64,000 nt of DNA, taken from positions 3,472,001 to 3,536,000 of the forward strand of contig NZ_CP137079.1 of assembly GCF_033170155.1 (NCBI RefSeq), read 5' to 3'. Below, piece after piece: positions 51,452-59,267 of this stretch. The DNA is from Raineyella sp. W15-4 (lineage in GTDB: Bacteria > Actinomycetota > Actinomycetes > Propionibacteriales > Propionibacteriaceae). The first letter of the stretch is position 1. Every line of letters begins with the position of its first letter. The position numbers and the translations under genes are program-made. The notes beneath the pieces were generated by a model that worked only from the letters and a program-made list of their open reading frames with translations, made no database searches and was not told where the DNA came from.

Positions 51452-53149
51452 TCAGGCCTCCGCGAACCAGGCGCAGACGCTGTCGCTCGCCACCGGGACG
51501 AGGCGCTCCAGGCGCTCCAGCTCCGCACCGGTCAGCGGGTGGCGATCGGCGAGCTCCATCACCCGGACCAGCTGCTCGGCGGTGTCCACCCCGACGACGA
51601 GGGCGGTGACCCACGGCTGGGCCGCGGCGTAGGCCAGGCACAGGTCGACCGGGTCGGCCCGGCCCAACGCGACCGCGGCATCGGCCACGGCGGTGCGCAG
51701 CGCCGCCGCCTCGGCGAGCCGGTCCGGCGGCACGGCCGCGGTGGAACCCGGGACAAGCATGGCCGGGCCGGCCGACGCCGACGCCGACGCCGACGCGAGA
51801 GGCGTACGGGTGGTCAGCGCGCCCTGACCGAACACCCCGTGCACGGTGATGACGACCCCCACCGCGGCGAGCCGGCCGAGCTCATCCGCGTACCGCTCGG
51901 CCCGCCGGTCGACCGGGGACAGCGGGACGGCGAGCTGGCCCAGCCCGGGCAGGCCGGCGATCCGACCGAGCTGCGCCGGGTCGGACACCACCACCCCGAC
52001 CCGCCCGACGACGCCCGCCTCCCGATAGGCCTGCAACCGGGCCCAGGCCGCTCCCCCACCGGAGAGGGCGTCGTCGGGGGAGGCGAAGAGCACGGCATCG
52101 GCGTGCCGGCGGCCGAGCTCTGCGAACGACCGCTCCAGCGAACCCTCGACGGCGTACGCCAGCGCGTCCTCGGGCACCTGGGAGAGCGGGTGGAGGGTGG
52201 TGATCACGCCGATCCGCTGGCGCAACGCCGGGTCGTACGCTCCCCGGACCGCGGCCTCGGAGTCGCCGTCGTCGCGGCCGGTGACGACGTGGGTGACGCC
52301 ACGGGCGACCGCCGCGGCGAGGATCGAGCGAGCCTCGGCGGCGTCCGGGCGGTGCCGCTCGATCACCCCGGTGTCCCGACCGAGCGGGGAGGCGCCGAGC
52401 AACAGCCGGGACAGGGTCAGGCCGTCGCGGGTGGTCCGGGGCAGCGCCGGGCCGGTCTGCTCGACCTCGCGGGCGATGCCGGCGACCAGGTCGCGCCAGG
52501 ACACCCCCACGGCGTCGCCGTGCCGATCATCCGCGTACCGGTCGAAGAGCTGGGCCACCCGGACATAGTCGGCGAGCGAGTCGACGGTGCAGCGGTAGGC
52601 GACGATGTCGAAGGCGATGCCCTCGGGGGCGTACGGCAGCTCGCCGAGGTTGCGGCGGATCCACGGGGTGACGTGCTCGTGGTCGTACGCCGTGGTGGCC
52701 TCGGCGGCGGCCCGGCGCAGGTCGCCCGCGGTGAACACCTCCACCCCCAGCCCTTCGGGCACCCGGGCGAGGTCGATCCGGCCGTACGAGTGGTCGGAGG
52801 CCTCGACCGCGCCGATGAGTTCGTCGACCAGCTCGGCATCGACCACCGGGTTGTCGCCGGTGAGCCGGACCACCCGATCGGTGTCGGCCAGGTCCGCGGT
52901 GGCCGCGACGAAGCGGGCCAGCACGTCGTCCAGCGGGCCACGCAGCACCTCGATGCCCCGCCGGGTGAGGTGGTCGGCGATCCGCTGGTCGTACTCCTCC
53001 CGGCTGGTCGCCACGACGACCTCGTGGCCACCCCGGCTGGCCCGCCGGGCGACGAGCTCGATCAGGGGCATCCCGCCGATCATCATCATCGCCTTGCCCG
53101 GCAACCGCGACGAGTTGAGGCGGGACTGGATGACGACACGGGTGCGCAC
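51452..53149 (-). CDS. SpsF/PseF-like cytidylyltransferase fused to aldo/keto reductase
   Basis: Protein of 565 aa from a GTG at 53149 (AGGAGG upstream). Domain 1 (about 1-235) is the SpsF/CTP_transf_3 nucleotidyltransferase: VVIQSRLNSSRLPGKAMM, VVVATSREEYDQRIADHL, VLRGPLDDVLARFVAA, VRLTGDNPVVDAELVDELI. It would activate a nonulosonic acid as its CMP form. Domain 2 (about 245-565) is an aldo/keto reductase barrel: LLLGASPLGRD, ARSILAAAVARGVTHVVTG, and the late ALGRADPVDLCLAYAAAQPW then TALVVGVDTAEQL. A Ser-Ala repeat (SASASASA, from four copies of GCCGAC) interrupts domain 2. The AKR may modify the sugar or an aldehyde intermediate, by inference. Confidence 0.8.
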   Translation of the reverse strand: MRTRVVIQSRLNSSRLPGKAMMMIGGMPLIELVARRASRGGHEVVVATSREEYDQRIADHLTRRGIEVLRGPLDDVLARFVAATADLADTDRVVRLTGDNPVVDAELVDELIGAVEASDHSYGRIDLARVPEGLGVEVFTAGDLRRAAAEATTAYDHEHVTPWIRRNLGELPYAPEGIAFDIVAYRCTVDSLADYVRVAQLFDRYADDRHGDAVGVSWRDLVAGIAREVEQTGPALPRTTRDGLTLSRLLLGASPLGRDTGVIERHRPDAAEARSILAAAVARGVTHVVTGRDDGDSEAAVRGAYDPALRQRIGVITTLHPLSQVPEDALAYAVEGSLERSFAELGRRHADAVLFASPDDALSGGGAAWARLQAYREAGVVGRVGVVVSDPAQLGRIAGLPGLGQLAVPLSPVDRRAERYADELGRLAAVGVVITVHGVFGQGALTTRTPLASASASASAGPAMLVPGSTAAVPPDRLAEAAALRTAVADAAVALGRADPVDLCLAYAAAQPWVTALVVGVDTAEQLVRVMELADRHPLTGAELERLERLVPVASDSVCAWFAEA

Positions 53150-53153
53150 GCGG

Positions 53154-53189
53154 ACCTCCTGGCTGACATCGACCTGCTGGCTGACGTAG
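53154..53189. repeat. Imperfect 18-bp tandem duplication
   Basis: Two 18-base units (53154-53171 and 53172-53189) share CTGGCTGAC and flanks. They lie between the end of pseG and the start of the cytidylyltransferase gene. Confidence 0.6.
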
Positions 53190-53241
53190 CCGTCACGATA
53201 CGGCAGGCCGCCGACAACGGCGCCCGGGCCGCGGCGGCCGA

Positions 53242-54345
53242 TCAGCCGATCAGCCCCAGGATCGCGTCGGCCACCCGGACCCGGCCGTCGCCGTCGACCA
53301 GTGCGGCCCCCCGGGCGCCGAGCCCGACCCGCCAGGTGGCGTCGGAGGCGAACCGTCCCAGCAGCTCCGACGCCGCGTCACGCGCCGCGGGATCGGCCCG
53401 CAGGTCGTCGAGCAGCCCGACCGGGGCAACCAGCCCGGCGTCGAGGACCGCGTCGTACCCGACGCGCTGGTTGGCGGTGACGGCGACCAGGGCCGTCGGC
53501 AGGCCGAGGCAGAGGAACTCCCAGACCGAGGTCCCGGCCGCGCTCACCACGCCGTCACAGCCGGCCGCCAGCCCGGGCAGATCGTCGACCGGCGGCACGA
53601 CGTCGAGCCGCTGGCCCGGCCGCAGCAGGAGCGCGGCGAGATCCGCGGCGACCTCTTCCCGGCCGGCCACGACGAGGACCTCCATGGGTGCGCCGGTCCC
53701 GAGCAGCAGCGGCACCACCGTGCGCGCCGCGTCGTACGCATCGGTGCCGCCGAAGACGCAGAGCAGGCGCGGCCGGCCCGGGGTGGCGACACCGGAGTCG
53801 GCGGCACCGGTGCCGGAGTCGCCGGTGGCTGCCCGAACAGACCGGACGGCCCCGGCGGTCGCCGGCCGGCGGGACCGGACGACGTCACGCAGCAGCGCGT
53901 ACTCGATCCCCGCCAGGAACCGGCGATCCGCGGGGACCGTGGCGGGACGTACGGCCCCGAAGTTCTGGTCGACGTAGAGGTCGGCGTCCTGGTGCAGCCC
54001 GAAGGAACCGTCGACCATGGCCGCCACCGGGACCCCTGCCGTACGGAGCGCGACGCCGAGATCGGCGGGCAACTGGTAGCCGTCCAGCACGACCACGCCC
54101 AGACGGCGCCGGCGGACCTCCGTGAGCAGCGCCGCCGGCTCCTCTACGACCGGCACCATCGCCAGGTCGTGGGCGGCGAGCAGCCGGTCGACCAGCGGAG
54201 ACCCCTCGACCCGACCGAGCAGGGTGACGCCGACCCCACGGTCCCGGAACTCCTCCGCCAGGGCGAGCTGACGCAGGATGTGACCGACCCCCATCCGCAG
54301 ACCCCCGTCACAGCGCACCCCGACCCGGCGGTCATCGTTCGTCAT
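53242..54345 (-). CDS. pseG: UDP-2,4-diacetamido-2,4,6-trideoxy-altropyranose hydrolase
   Basis: Protein of 367 aa of the PseG/SpsG family (GT-B fold, MurG-like), removing UDP from the trideoxyaltrose in pseudaminic acid synthesis. Motifs: VRCDGGLRMGVGHILRQLAL with the catalytic His of GVGH, VLDGYQLPADLGVALR, LCVFGGTDAYDAARTVVPLL, and DGVVSAAGTSVWEFLCLGLP. An acidic/Gly/Thr insertion (about 165-185) is longer than usual. It is upstream of the cytidylyltransferase gene and divergent from pseB. Confidence 0.88.
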   Translation of the reverse strand: MTNDDRRVGVRCDGGLRMGVGHILRQLALAEEFRDRGVGVTLLGRVEGSPLVDRLLAAHDLAMVPVVEEPAALLTEVRRRRLGVVVLDGYQLPADLGVALRTAGVPVAAMVDGSFGLHQDADLYVDQNFGAVRPATVPADRRFLAGIEYALLRDVVRSRRPATAGAVRSVRAATGDSGTGAADSGVATPGRPRLLCVFGGTDAYDAARTVVPLLLGTGAPMEVLVVAGREEVAADLAALLLRPGQRLDVVPPVDDLPGLAAGCDGVVSAAGTSVWEFLCLGLPTALVAVTANQRVGYDAVLDAGLVAPVGLLDDLRADPAARDAASELLGRFASDATWRVGLGARGAALVDGDGRVRVADAILGLIG

Positions 54346-54412
54346 GGGGCCACCCTAGTGAGCCGGCCACCCCCACCGACAAGTATGAGCAACATCACAC
54401 CCGCGGGGCGTG

Positions 54413-54441
54413 TTGCACCGACCCCGGAGGGGCTGTAGCTT
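54413..54441 (+). promoter_or_regulatory. Sigma70-type promoter for pseB-pseC
   Basis: TTGCAC (54413-54418), a spacer of 17 bases and TAGCTT (54436-54441) form a good housekeeping-type promoter pointing towards pseB, with a leader of about 360 bases. Confidence 0.5.
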
Positions 54442-54450
54442 TACGGAGTC

Positions 54451-54481
54451 GGCCCGTGCGCACCCCCCAAGCGCGCGGGCC
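54451..54481 (+). terminator. Leader hairpin, candidate attenuator
   Basis: GGCCCGTGCGC pairs with GCGCGCGGGCC (10 Watson-Crick and one G-U pair) around a 9-base loop, just after the promoter. A weakly U-containing stretch (GGCTTCATTTCTG) follows. In that place it could stop transcription early or mark a leader checkpoint. Confidence 0.45.
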
Positions 54482-54808
54482 GGCTTCATTTCTGTGCAGC
54501 GGGCAACGAAATCGGCGCCAACCGGGCCCCGACTTGGACATTCGCCCCACCCGGACGCTTGACGGCACCCGACCTGGATTCACCATGTGTGACCGGTGAC
54601 ACATTGGCCGGTCCGGGCCCGGCTCCGGCACCCCTGGCTCGGGTCGCCGCTCGACGTGAACACGGGCCCGCCCTCCGCATCACGACGCCCCCGCCGCCGG
54701 CCGGGTGTTAGCCTGAGGGACGCCAGTCCCTGGGTGCGCCGCGAGCTGCGTACGGCACGCAGGATCAGCCCGGAGCGCAGGGCGCGCTCCACCATCTCCG
54801 GAGCGTTC

Positions 54809-55816
54809 GTGAGCATTCTGTCGGGTTCGTCGATCCTGATCACCGGTGGCACCGGCTCGTTCGGCAAGGCATTCATCACCAGACTGCTGAACGACGTGGA
54901 TCCGAAGCGGGTGGTGGTCTACTCCCGCGACGAGCTCAAGCAGTACGAGTGCCGCCAGCTGTTCGACGACGACAAGCGGCTGCGCTGGTTCCTCGGCGAC
55001 ATCCGTGACCTGCCGCGGCTCAACCGGGCGATGCACGGCGTCGAGTACGTCGTCCATGCGGCGGCGTACAAGCAGGTGGACACCGCCGAATACAACCCGT
55101 ACGAGTTCGTGAAGACGAACGTGATCGGCTCGCAGAACGTCATCGAGGCGTCGATCGACGCCGGGGTGAAGAAGGTCGTCGCGCTCTCCACCGACAAGGC
55201 GTCCTCCCCGATCAACCTCTACGGCGCCACCAAGCTGGCCGCCGACAAGCTCTTCATCAACGGCAACCACTACGCCGCCGCCTACCCGACCCGGTTCGCG
55301 GTGGTCCGCTACGGCAACGTGATGGCCTCCCGCGGCTCGGTGATCCCGAAGTGGCGCCAGCTGGGCGCGGAGGGCAAGCCGCTGCCGATCACCGACGAGC
55401 GGATGACCCGGTTCTGGATCACCCTGCCGCAGGCGGTCGACTTCGTGCTGAACAGCTTCGAGCTGATGAGCGGCGGCGAGCTGTACGTGCCGCGGATCCC
55501 GTCGATGAAGCTGACCGACCTGGCCGAGGCGCTGGTGCCCGGCGCCACCCTCGAGCACATCGGCCTGCGCCCCGGCGAGAAGCTGCACGAGGAGATGATC
55601 TCGGTCGACGAGGGCCGCCGGGTGCTGCGGCTGGGCGATGACCGCTACGTGATGCAGCCCGACCTGGCCAGCTGGGGCTACCAGCCGCCGGCCGACGGCG
55701 TCCCGGTGCCGGAGGGTTTCCGGCTCGACTCGGGCACCAACGACCTGTGGTACAGCGTGGCCGACATCCGCGCGATGTTGCCGGCGGACGACCGTCCGAC
55801 GCTCCCCGAGGACTGA
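54809..55816 (+). CDS. pseB: UDP-GlcNAc 4,6-dehydratase (inverting)
   Basis: Protein of 335 aa, extended SDR fold, the first step of pseudaminic acid synthesis. NAD-binding GGTGSFGKA (13-21), VVYSRDELKQYECRQ, DIRDLPRLNRAM, VHAAAYKQVDTAEYNP, active site region STDKASSPINLYGATK, YGNVMASRGSVIPKW, and the C-terminal LRPGEKLHEEMIS. GTG start at 54809 with CGGAG upstream fixes the family's exact N-terminus; the longer frame is non-coding leader. pseC begins three bases after its stop. Confidence 0.92.
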   Translation: MSILSGSSILITGGTGSFGKAFITRLLNDVDPKRVVVYSRDELKQYECRQLFDDDKRLRWFLGDIRDLPRLNRAMHGVEYVVHAAAYKQVDTAEYNPYEFVKTNVIGSQNVIEASIDAGVKKVVALSTDKASSPINLYGATKLAADKLFINGNHYAAAYPTRFAVVRYGNVMASRGSVIPKWRQLGAEGKPLPITDERMTRFWITLPQAVDFVLNSFELMSGGELYVPRIPSMKLTDLAEALVPGATLEHIGLRPGEKLHEEMISVDEGRRVLRLGDDRYVMQPDLASWGYQPPADGVPVPEGFRLDSGTNDLWYSVADIRAMLPADDRPTLPED

Positions 55817-55819
55817 GCG

Positions 55820-56947
55820 ATGCTGCCGTACGGGCGCCAGTGGATCGACGAGGCCGACGTCGCGGCCGTCACCGAGGTGCTGACCTCCGACTGGCTCACC
55901 ACCGGTCCGTGGGTGCGGGACTTCGAACGGGCTCTCGCCGCCCGCGGTCAGGCCGCCCATGCGGTCAGCTGCACGTCCGGCACGGCGGCGCTGCACATGG
56001 CGTACGCCGCCGCCGGGATCGGCCCGGGCGACGAGGTGATCACCACCCCGCTGACGTACGTCGCGACCGCCTCCGGGGCGATGCACTGCGGGGCGACCGT
56101 GGTCTTCGCCGACATCGAGGAGGACACCGGCAACCTCGATCCGACCGCGGTCGAAGCCGCCGTCTCGACGCGGACCACGGTGATCACCGCCGTCGACTAC
56201 GCCGGGCAGCCGGCCGACATGGACCGGCTGACCGCGATCGCGCACCGGATCGGCGCGCTGACCGTCGAGGACGCCGCCCACTCGGTCGGCTCGACCTACA
56301 AGGGGCGGCCGGTCGGCTCACTGGCCGATCTGACCACCTTCTCGTTCTTCCCGACCAAGAACATGACCACCGCCGAGGGCGGGGCGGTGCTGACCGACGA
56401 CGACATGCTGGCGGCGCGGGCCGACGAGTTCCACAAGATCGGCGTCTCCCGGGACCGGTCGACCTATCGGCATCCGGATGAGGGCACCTGGTGGTACGAG
56501 GTGCCCTCGATCGGCCTGAACTACCGGCTCTCCGACGTCCACGCCGCGCTGGGGCTGAGCCAGCTGGGCCGGCTGGCGGACTTCACCGCGCGGCGGGCCG
56601 CGCTGTTCGCCCGCTACCGGGAGGCGCTGGCCGGGGTGGACGGGCTGCGGCTGCCGGCCGTACGGTCCTGGGCGGAGCCGACCTGGCACCTGTATCCGGT
56701 GCGGATCCTCGGCGGGCGGCGCCGTGAGGTCTTCGACAAGCTGCGCGAGGCCGGCATCGGGGTGCAGGTGAACTACATCCCGGTCTACTGGCATCCGGTG
56801 TTCGAGGACCTCGGCTATCGGCGGGGGATGTGCCCGAAGGCCGAGCAGTACTACCGCGAGGAGATCTCGCTGCCGATGTTCGCCCGGCTGTCGTACGACG
56901 AGCAGGACCGGGTGATCGAGGTGCTCAGGGGGATCCTGGGGGCCTGA
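55820..56947 (+). CDS. pseC: UDP-4-keto-sugar C4 aminotransferase
   Basis: PLP enzyme of 375 aa (DegT/DnrJ/EryC1 family) that aminates the PseB product. Motifs: YGRQWIDEADVAAVTEVLTS, CTSGTAALHMAYAAAGIGPG, EDAAHSVGSTYKG with the PLP-binding Asp 151, and the Schiff-base Lys 180 in FSFFPTKNMTTAEGG. The C-terminal NYRLSDVHAALGLSQL and HLYPVRI sections are typical. Cotranscribed with pseB. Confidence 0.92.
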   Translation: MLPYGRQWIDEADVAAVTEVLTSDWLTTGPWVRDFERALAARGQAAHAVSCTSGTAALHMAYAAAGIGPGDEVITTPLTYVATASGAMHCGATVVFADIEEDTGNLDPTAVEAAVSTRTTVITAVDYAGQPADMDRLTAIAHRIGALTVEDAAHSVGSTYKGRPVGSLADLTTFSFFPTKNMTTAEGGAVLTDDDMLAARADEFHKIGVSRDRSTYRHPDEGTWWYEVPSIGLNYRLSDVHAALGLSQLGRLADFTARRAALFARYREALAGVDGLRLPAVRSWAEPTWHLYPVRILGGRRREVFDKLREAGIGVQVNYIPVYWHPVFEDLGYRRGMCPKAEQYYREEISLPMFARLSYDEQDRVIEVLRGILGA

Positions 56948-56981
56948 TTCCCCGGGGTCGGGCCCGTGGCACGGCTGGCGT

Positions 56982-58475
56982 TCATCGCGCTGACTCCTCG
57001 GCTGCGATCGTGACCGGGGAGGCCGGCTCGCCCCTGCCCGGCCCGTCCGTACGTGCTCCGCCGGACAGCCGGGCCGGCGTGGCTGATCTCGTCGGCAGGA
57101 GCAGCGCCGCCAGGGCGGCGACGACGGTGAAGGCGACGATCAGCCAGAAGGCCGCGTCGAAGCCCGCGGCGGGATGCACCCGGGTGGTCTGCGTGGTGAG
57201 GACAACGGCAACGAGGGCCGTGCCGAAGGCGCCGCCGAGCTGCTGGACGATGCGGGTGATGGCGGAGGCGTGGGGCATCCGGTCGCGGCTGATGTCGACA
57301 TAGGCGACGGTCATCACCGGGATGAGGACGATGCCGTTGCCGAATCCGCGCAGGAACAGGACAGTGCCCAGCAGCCAGAGGCTGGTGCCGGAGTCGGCGA
57401 AGGCAAACGGGATCGTCGCCGCGGCCATCAACAGGAATCCGCCCACCGAGACCGCACGGGTCCCGTACCGGTCGACCAGCCGGCCCACGACCGGCCGGGC
57501 CAGGAACGCGCCGACGCCCTGGGGGATGAGCAGGAACGCGGCGTCCAGCACCGAGTTCCCGCGCAGGGCCTGGAAGTAGAGCGGCAGCAGGAAGTTCCCG
57601 GCGAAGCTGACGGCGCCGGCGAAGCTGAGCGCGATGGAGGAGACGCTCACCGAGCGCACCGCCAGCAGCCGTACGTCGACCAGCGCGTCCCCGGCGCGGC
57701 GTACGGCCCAGACCACGAACCCGACCAGCAGGACGGCGCCGCCGAGGCAGGGGATCAGCACATCCGGGCGCCCGAAACCACCCGCGTCGTAGCTCTTGGA
57801 CAGGCCGTAGAGCAAACCGCCCAGGGCCGGCACCAGCAGGGCGGCGCCGAACACGTCGAACCGCACGCGGGGGGCGTCCCGATCCGGCGCATCGTCGGTG
57901 AGGAAGACGGCGGCGAGGATCCAGCCGATGATGCCGATGGGCACGTTGATGAGGAACAGCCACCGCCAGTCGAGCCAGTTGAGCACGATCCCACCGAGCA
58001 CCGGCCCGAGGATCGGGCCGAGGGCGATCGGCAGGCTCACGTTCGCCATCGTCCGCGTCCTCGACTCCGCCGGCACGCTCTGCATGGCGATGGTCTGCAG
58101 GAGCGGGAACATGATGCCGCCGGCGAACCCCTGGAGGATGCGGAAGGCGATCAGGGACGGTGCGTTCCAGGCGGAGGCGCACAGGGCGGAGCCGAGCACG
58201 AACAGGCCGAGGGCGAACAGCCACAGTCTCTTGCTGCCGAACCGCGCCTGCGCCCAGCTGACGAAGGGGATGGCGATGGCCAGGGCGAGCAGGTAGCCGG
58301 TGCTCACCCATTGGATCGTCGACACCGGGGCATCGAGTGCCACGGTGAGGGTGTGCAGCCCGATCGCCACGATCGTCGCGTCCAGGATCGGGGTGATCCC
58401 ACCCACGAGCAGCGCCGCCATCAACCTCCCGATCGGCTGGGAACCAGGCGAAGCCTGGGTGTGAGCCTGTGTCAT
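56982..58475 (-). CDS. MFS (DHA2/EmrB-type) efflux transporter
   Basis: Protein of 497 aa with 14 predicted helices: VGGITPILDATIVAIGLHTL, WVSTGYLLALAIAIPFVSWA, ARFGSKRLWLFALGLFVLGS, RILQGFAGGIMFPLLQTIAM, IALGPILGPVLGGIVLNWLD. An EmrB/QacA-like drug or metabolite exporter. The ATG at 58475 has GGAGG upstream; the frame extending further right crosses the operator region and is rejected. Divergent from its probable TetR regulator. It splits the nonulosonate locus and has no evident glycan role. Confidence 0.9.
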   Translation of the reverse strand: MTQAHTQASPGSQPIGRLMAALLVGGITPILDATIVAIGLHTLTVALDAPVSTIQWVSTGYLLALAIAIPFVSWAQARFGSKRLWLFALGLFVLGSALCASAWNAPSLIAFRILQGFAGGIMFPLLQTIAMQSVPAESRTRTMANVSLPIALGPILGPVLGGIVLNWLDWRWLFLINVPIGIIGWILAAVFLTDDAPDRDAPRVRFDVFGAALLVPALGGLLYGLSKSYDAGGFGRPDVLIPCLGGAVLLVGFVVWAVRRAGDALVDVRLLAVRSVSVSSIALSFAGAVSFAGNFLLPLYFQALRGNSVLDAAFLLIPQGVGAFLARPVVGRLVDRYGTRAVSVGGFLLMAAATIPFAFADSGTSLWLLGTVLFLRGFGNGIVLIPVMTVAYVDISRDRMPHASAITRIVQQLGGAFGTALVAVVLTTQTTRVHPAAGFDAAFWLIVAFTVVAALAALLLPTRSATPARLSGGARTDGPGRGEPASPVTIAAEESAR

Positions 58476-58491
58476 CACGACCTCCAATAGG

Positions 58492-58556
58492 GAACGCTTA
58501 CGTTCACAATGTGTGTGAACCCCACCGTAGTCACGTACGATAGAGAACGCAAGCGT
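58492..58556. promoter_or_regulatory. Three palindromic candidate TetR operators
   Basis: In the divergent MFS/TetR promoter lie GAACG-CTTA-CGTTC (58492-58505), GTTCACA-ATGTG-TGTGAAC (58502-58520, overlapping the first), and ACGC-AA-GCGT (58547-58556). The first and third share the GAACGC half-site. Their place between the two genes suggests simultaneous control of both. Confidence 0.6.
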
Positions 58557-58568
58557 GACTAAAGCCGG

Positions 58569-59168
58569 GTGGTGGAGATGGCACAGACGAGGCGGCGCGG
58601 AGCGGCGCTGGAGGGCGCGATCCTCGAGGCGGGGTGGGATCAGCTGATCGAGTCCGGCTACCCGGGCTTCACCTTCGAGGCCATCGCGGAGCGGGCACAG
58701 ACCGGCAAGGCCGCCCTCTACCGTCGATGGCCGGACAAGGAGGCGCTGGTGGTCGCCGTCCTGCGTCACCGGTTGTACGGGGCGTCGGCCGAGATCCCCG
58801 ACACCGGCTCACTGCGCGGGGACACGCTGGGCCTGCTGCGGGGATTCGGCCGGCGCTATGCCGACAGCATCCCGGCCCTGTTCAGCGTGATCCTCGGCGC
58901 CTACTTCGGCGAGACACAGACCACTCCGGCGCAGTTCCGGGCGCAGCTGCTCGGGGAGAGCACCCCGCTCATGGTCACCATCGTTCAGCGCGCCGTCGAC
59001 CGTGGCGAGGTGGTGGCGCCGGTACCGCCGCGAGTCCTGGACCTTCCGTACGCGCTGATGCGCCATGAGCTGATCATGAATCTGGCGCCGATCCCCGACG
59101 AGGTGATCGTCGACATCGTCGACACGGTGTTCCTGCCCCTCGTCACCGACCCGCGACGAGCACGGTGA
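58569..59168 (+). CDS. TetR-family regulator
   Basis: Protein of 199 aa. HTH: AALEGAILEAGWDQLIESGY, FTFEAIAERAQTGKAALYRR, WPDKEALVVAVL. The C-terminal domain fits TetR_C_11-like proteins (RGDTLGLLRGFGRRYADSIP; LPYALMRHELIMNLAPI). Start is GTG at 58569 or, as likely, ATG at 58578 (MAQTRRRG). Divergent from the MFS gene, which it probably represses. Confidence 0.87.
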   Translation: MVEMAQTRRRGAALEGAILEAGWDQLIESGYPGFTFEAIAERAQTGKAALYRRWPDKEALVVAVLRHRLYGASAEIPDTGSLRGDTLGLLRGFGRRYADSIPALFSVILGAYFGETQTTPAQFRAQLLGESTPLMVTIVQRAVDRGEVVAPVPPRVLDLPYALMRHELIMNLAPIPDEVIVDIVDTVFLPLVTDPRRAR

Positions 59169-59267
59169 GCTCCGGCTGCAGGTGCCGCGTAACAGCTGTG
59201 TGACCTTCCCCGTCCAGGGACACGCTCTCCCAGTCCCCGCTCATCACCGCCTGGCAGGATCGGACCC

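Larger units (their letters stand above)
54346..54808. other. Regulatory region between pseG and pseB
   Basis: 463 bases between divergent nonulosonate genes. It holds a good plus-strand promoter (54413-54441) and a strong hairpin 10 bases further on (54451-54481). The remaining about 320 bases to pseB form a long leader without a credible gene. No minus-strand promoter for pseG was recognised. Confidence 0.55.
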
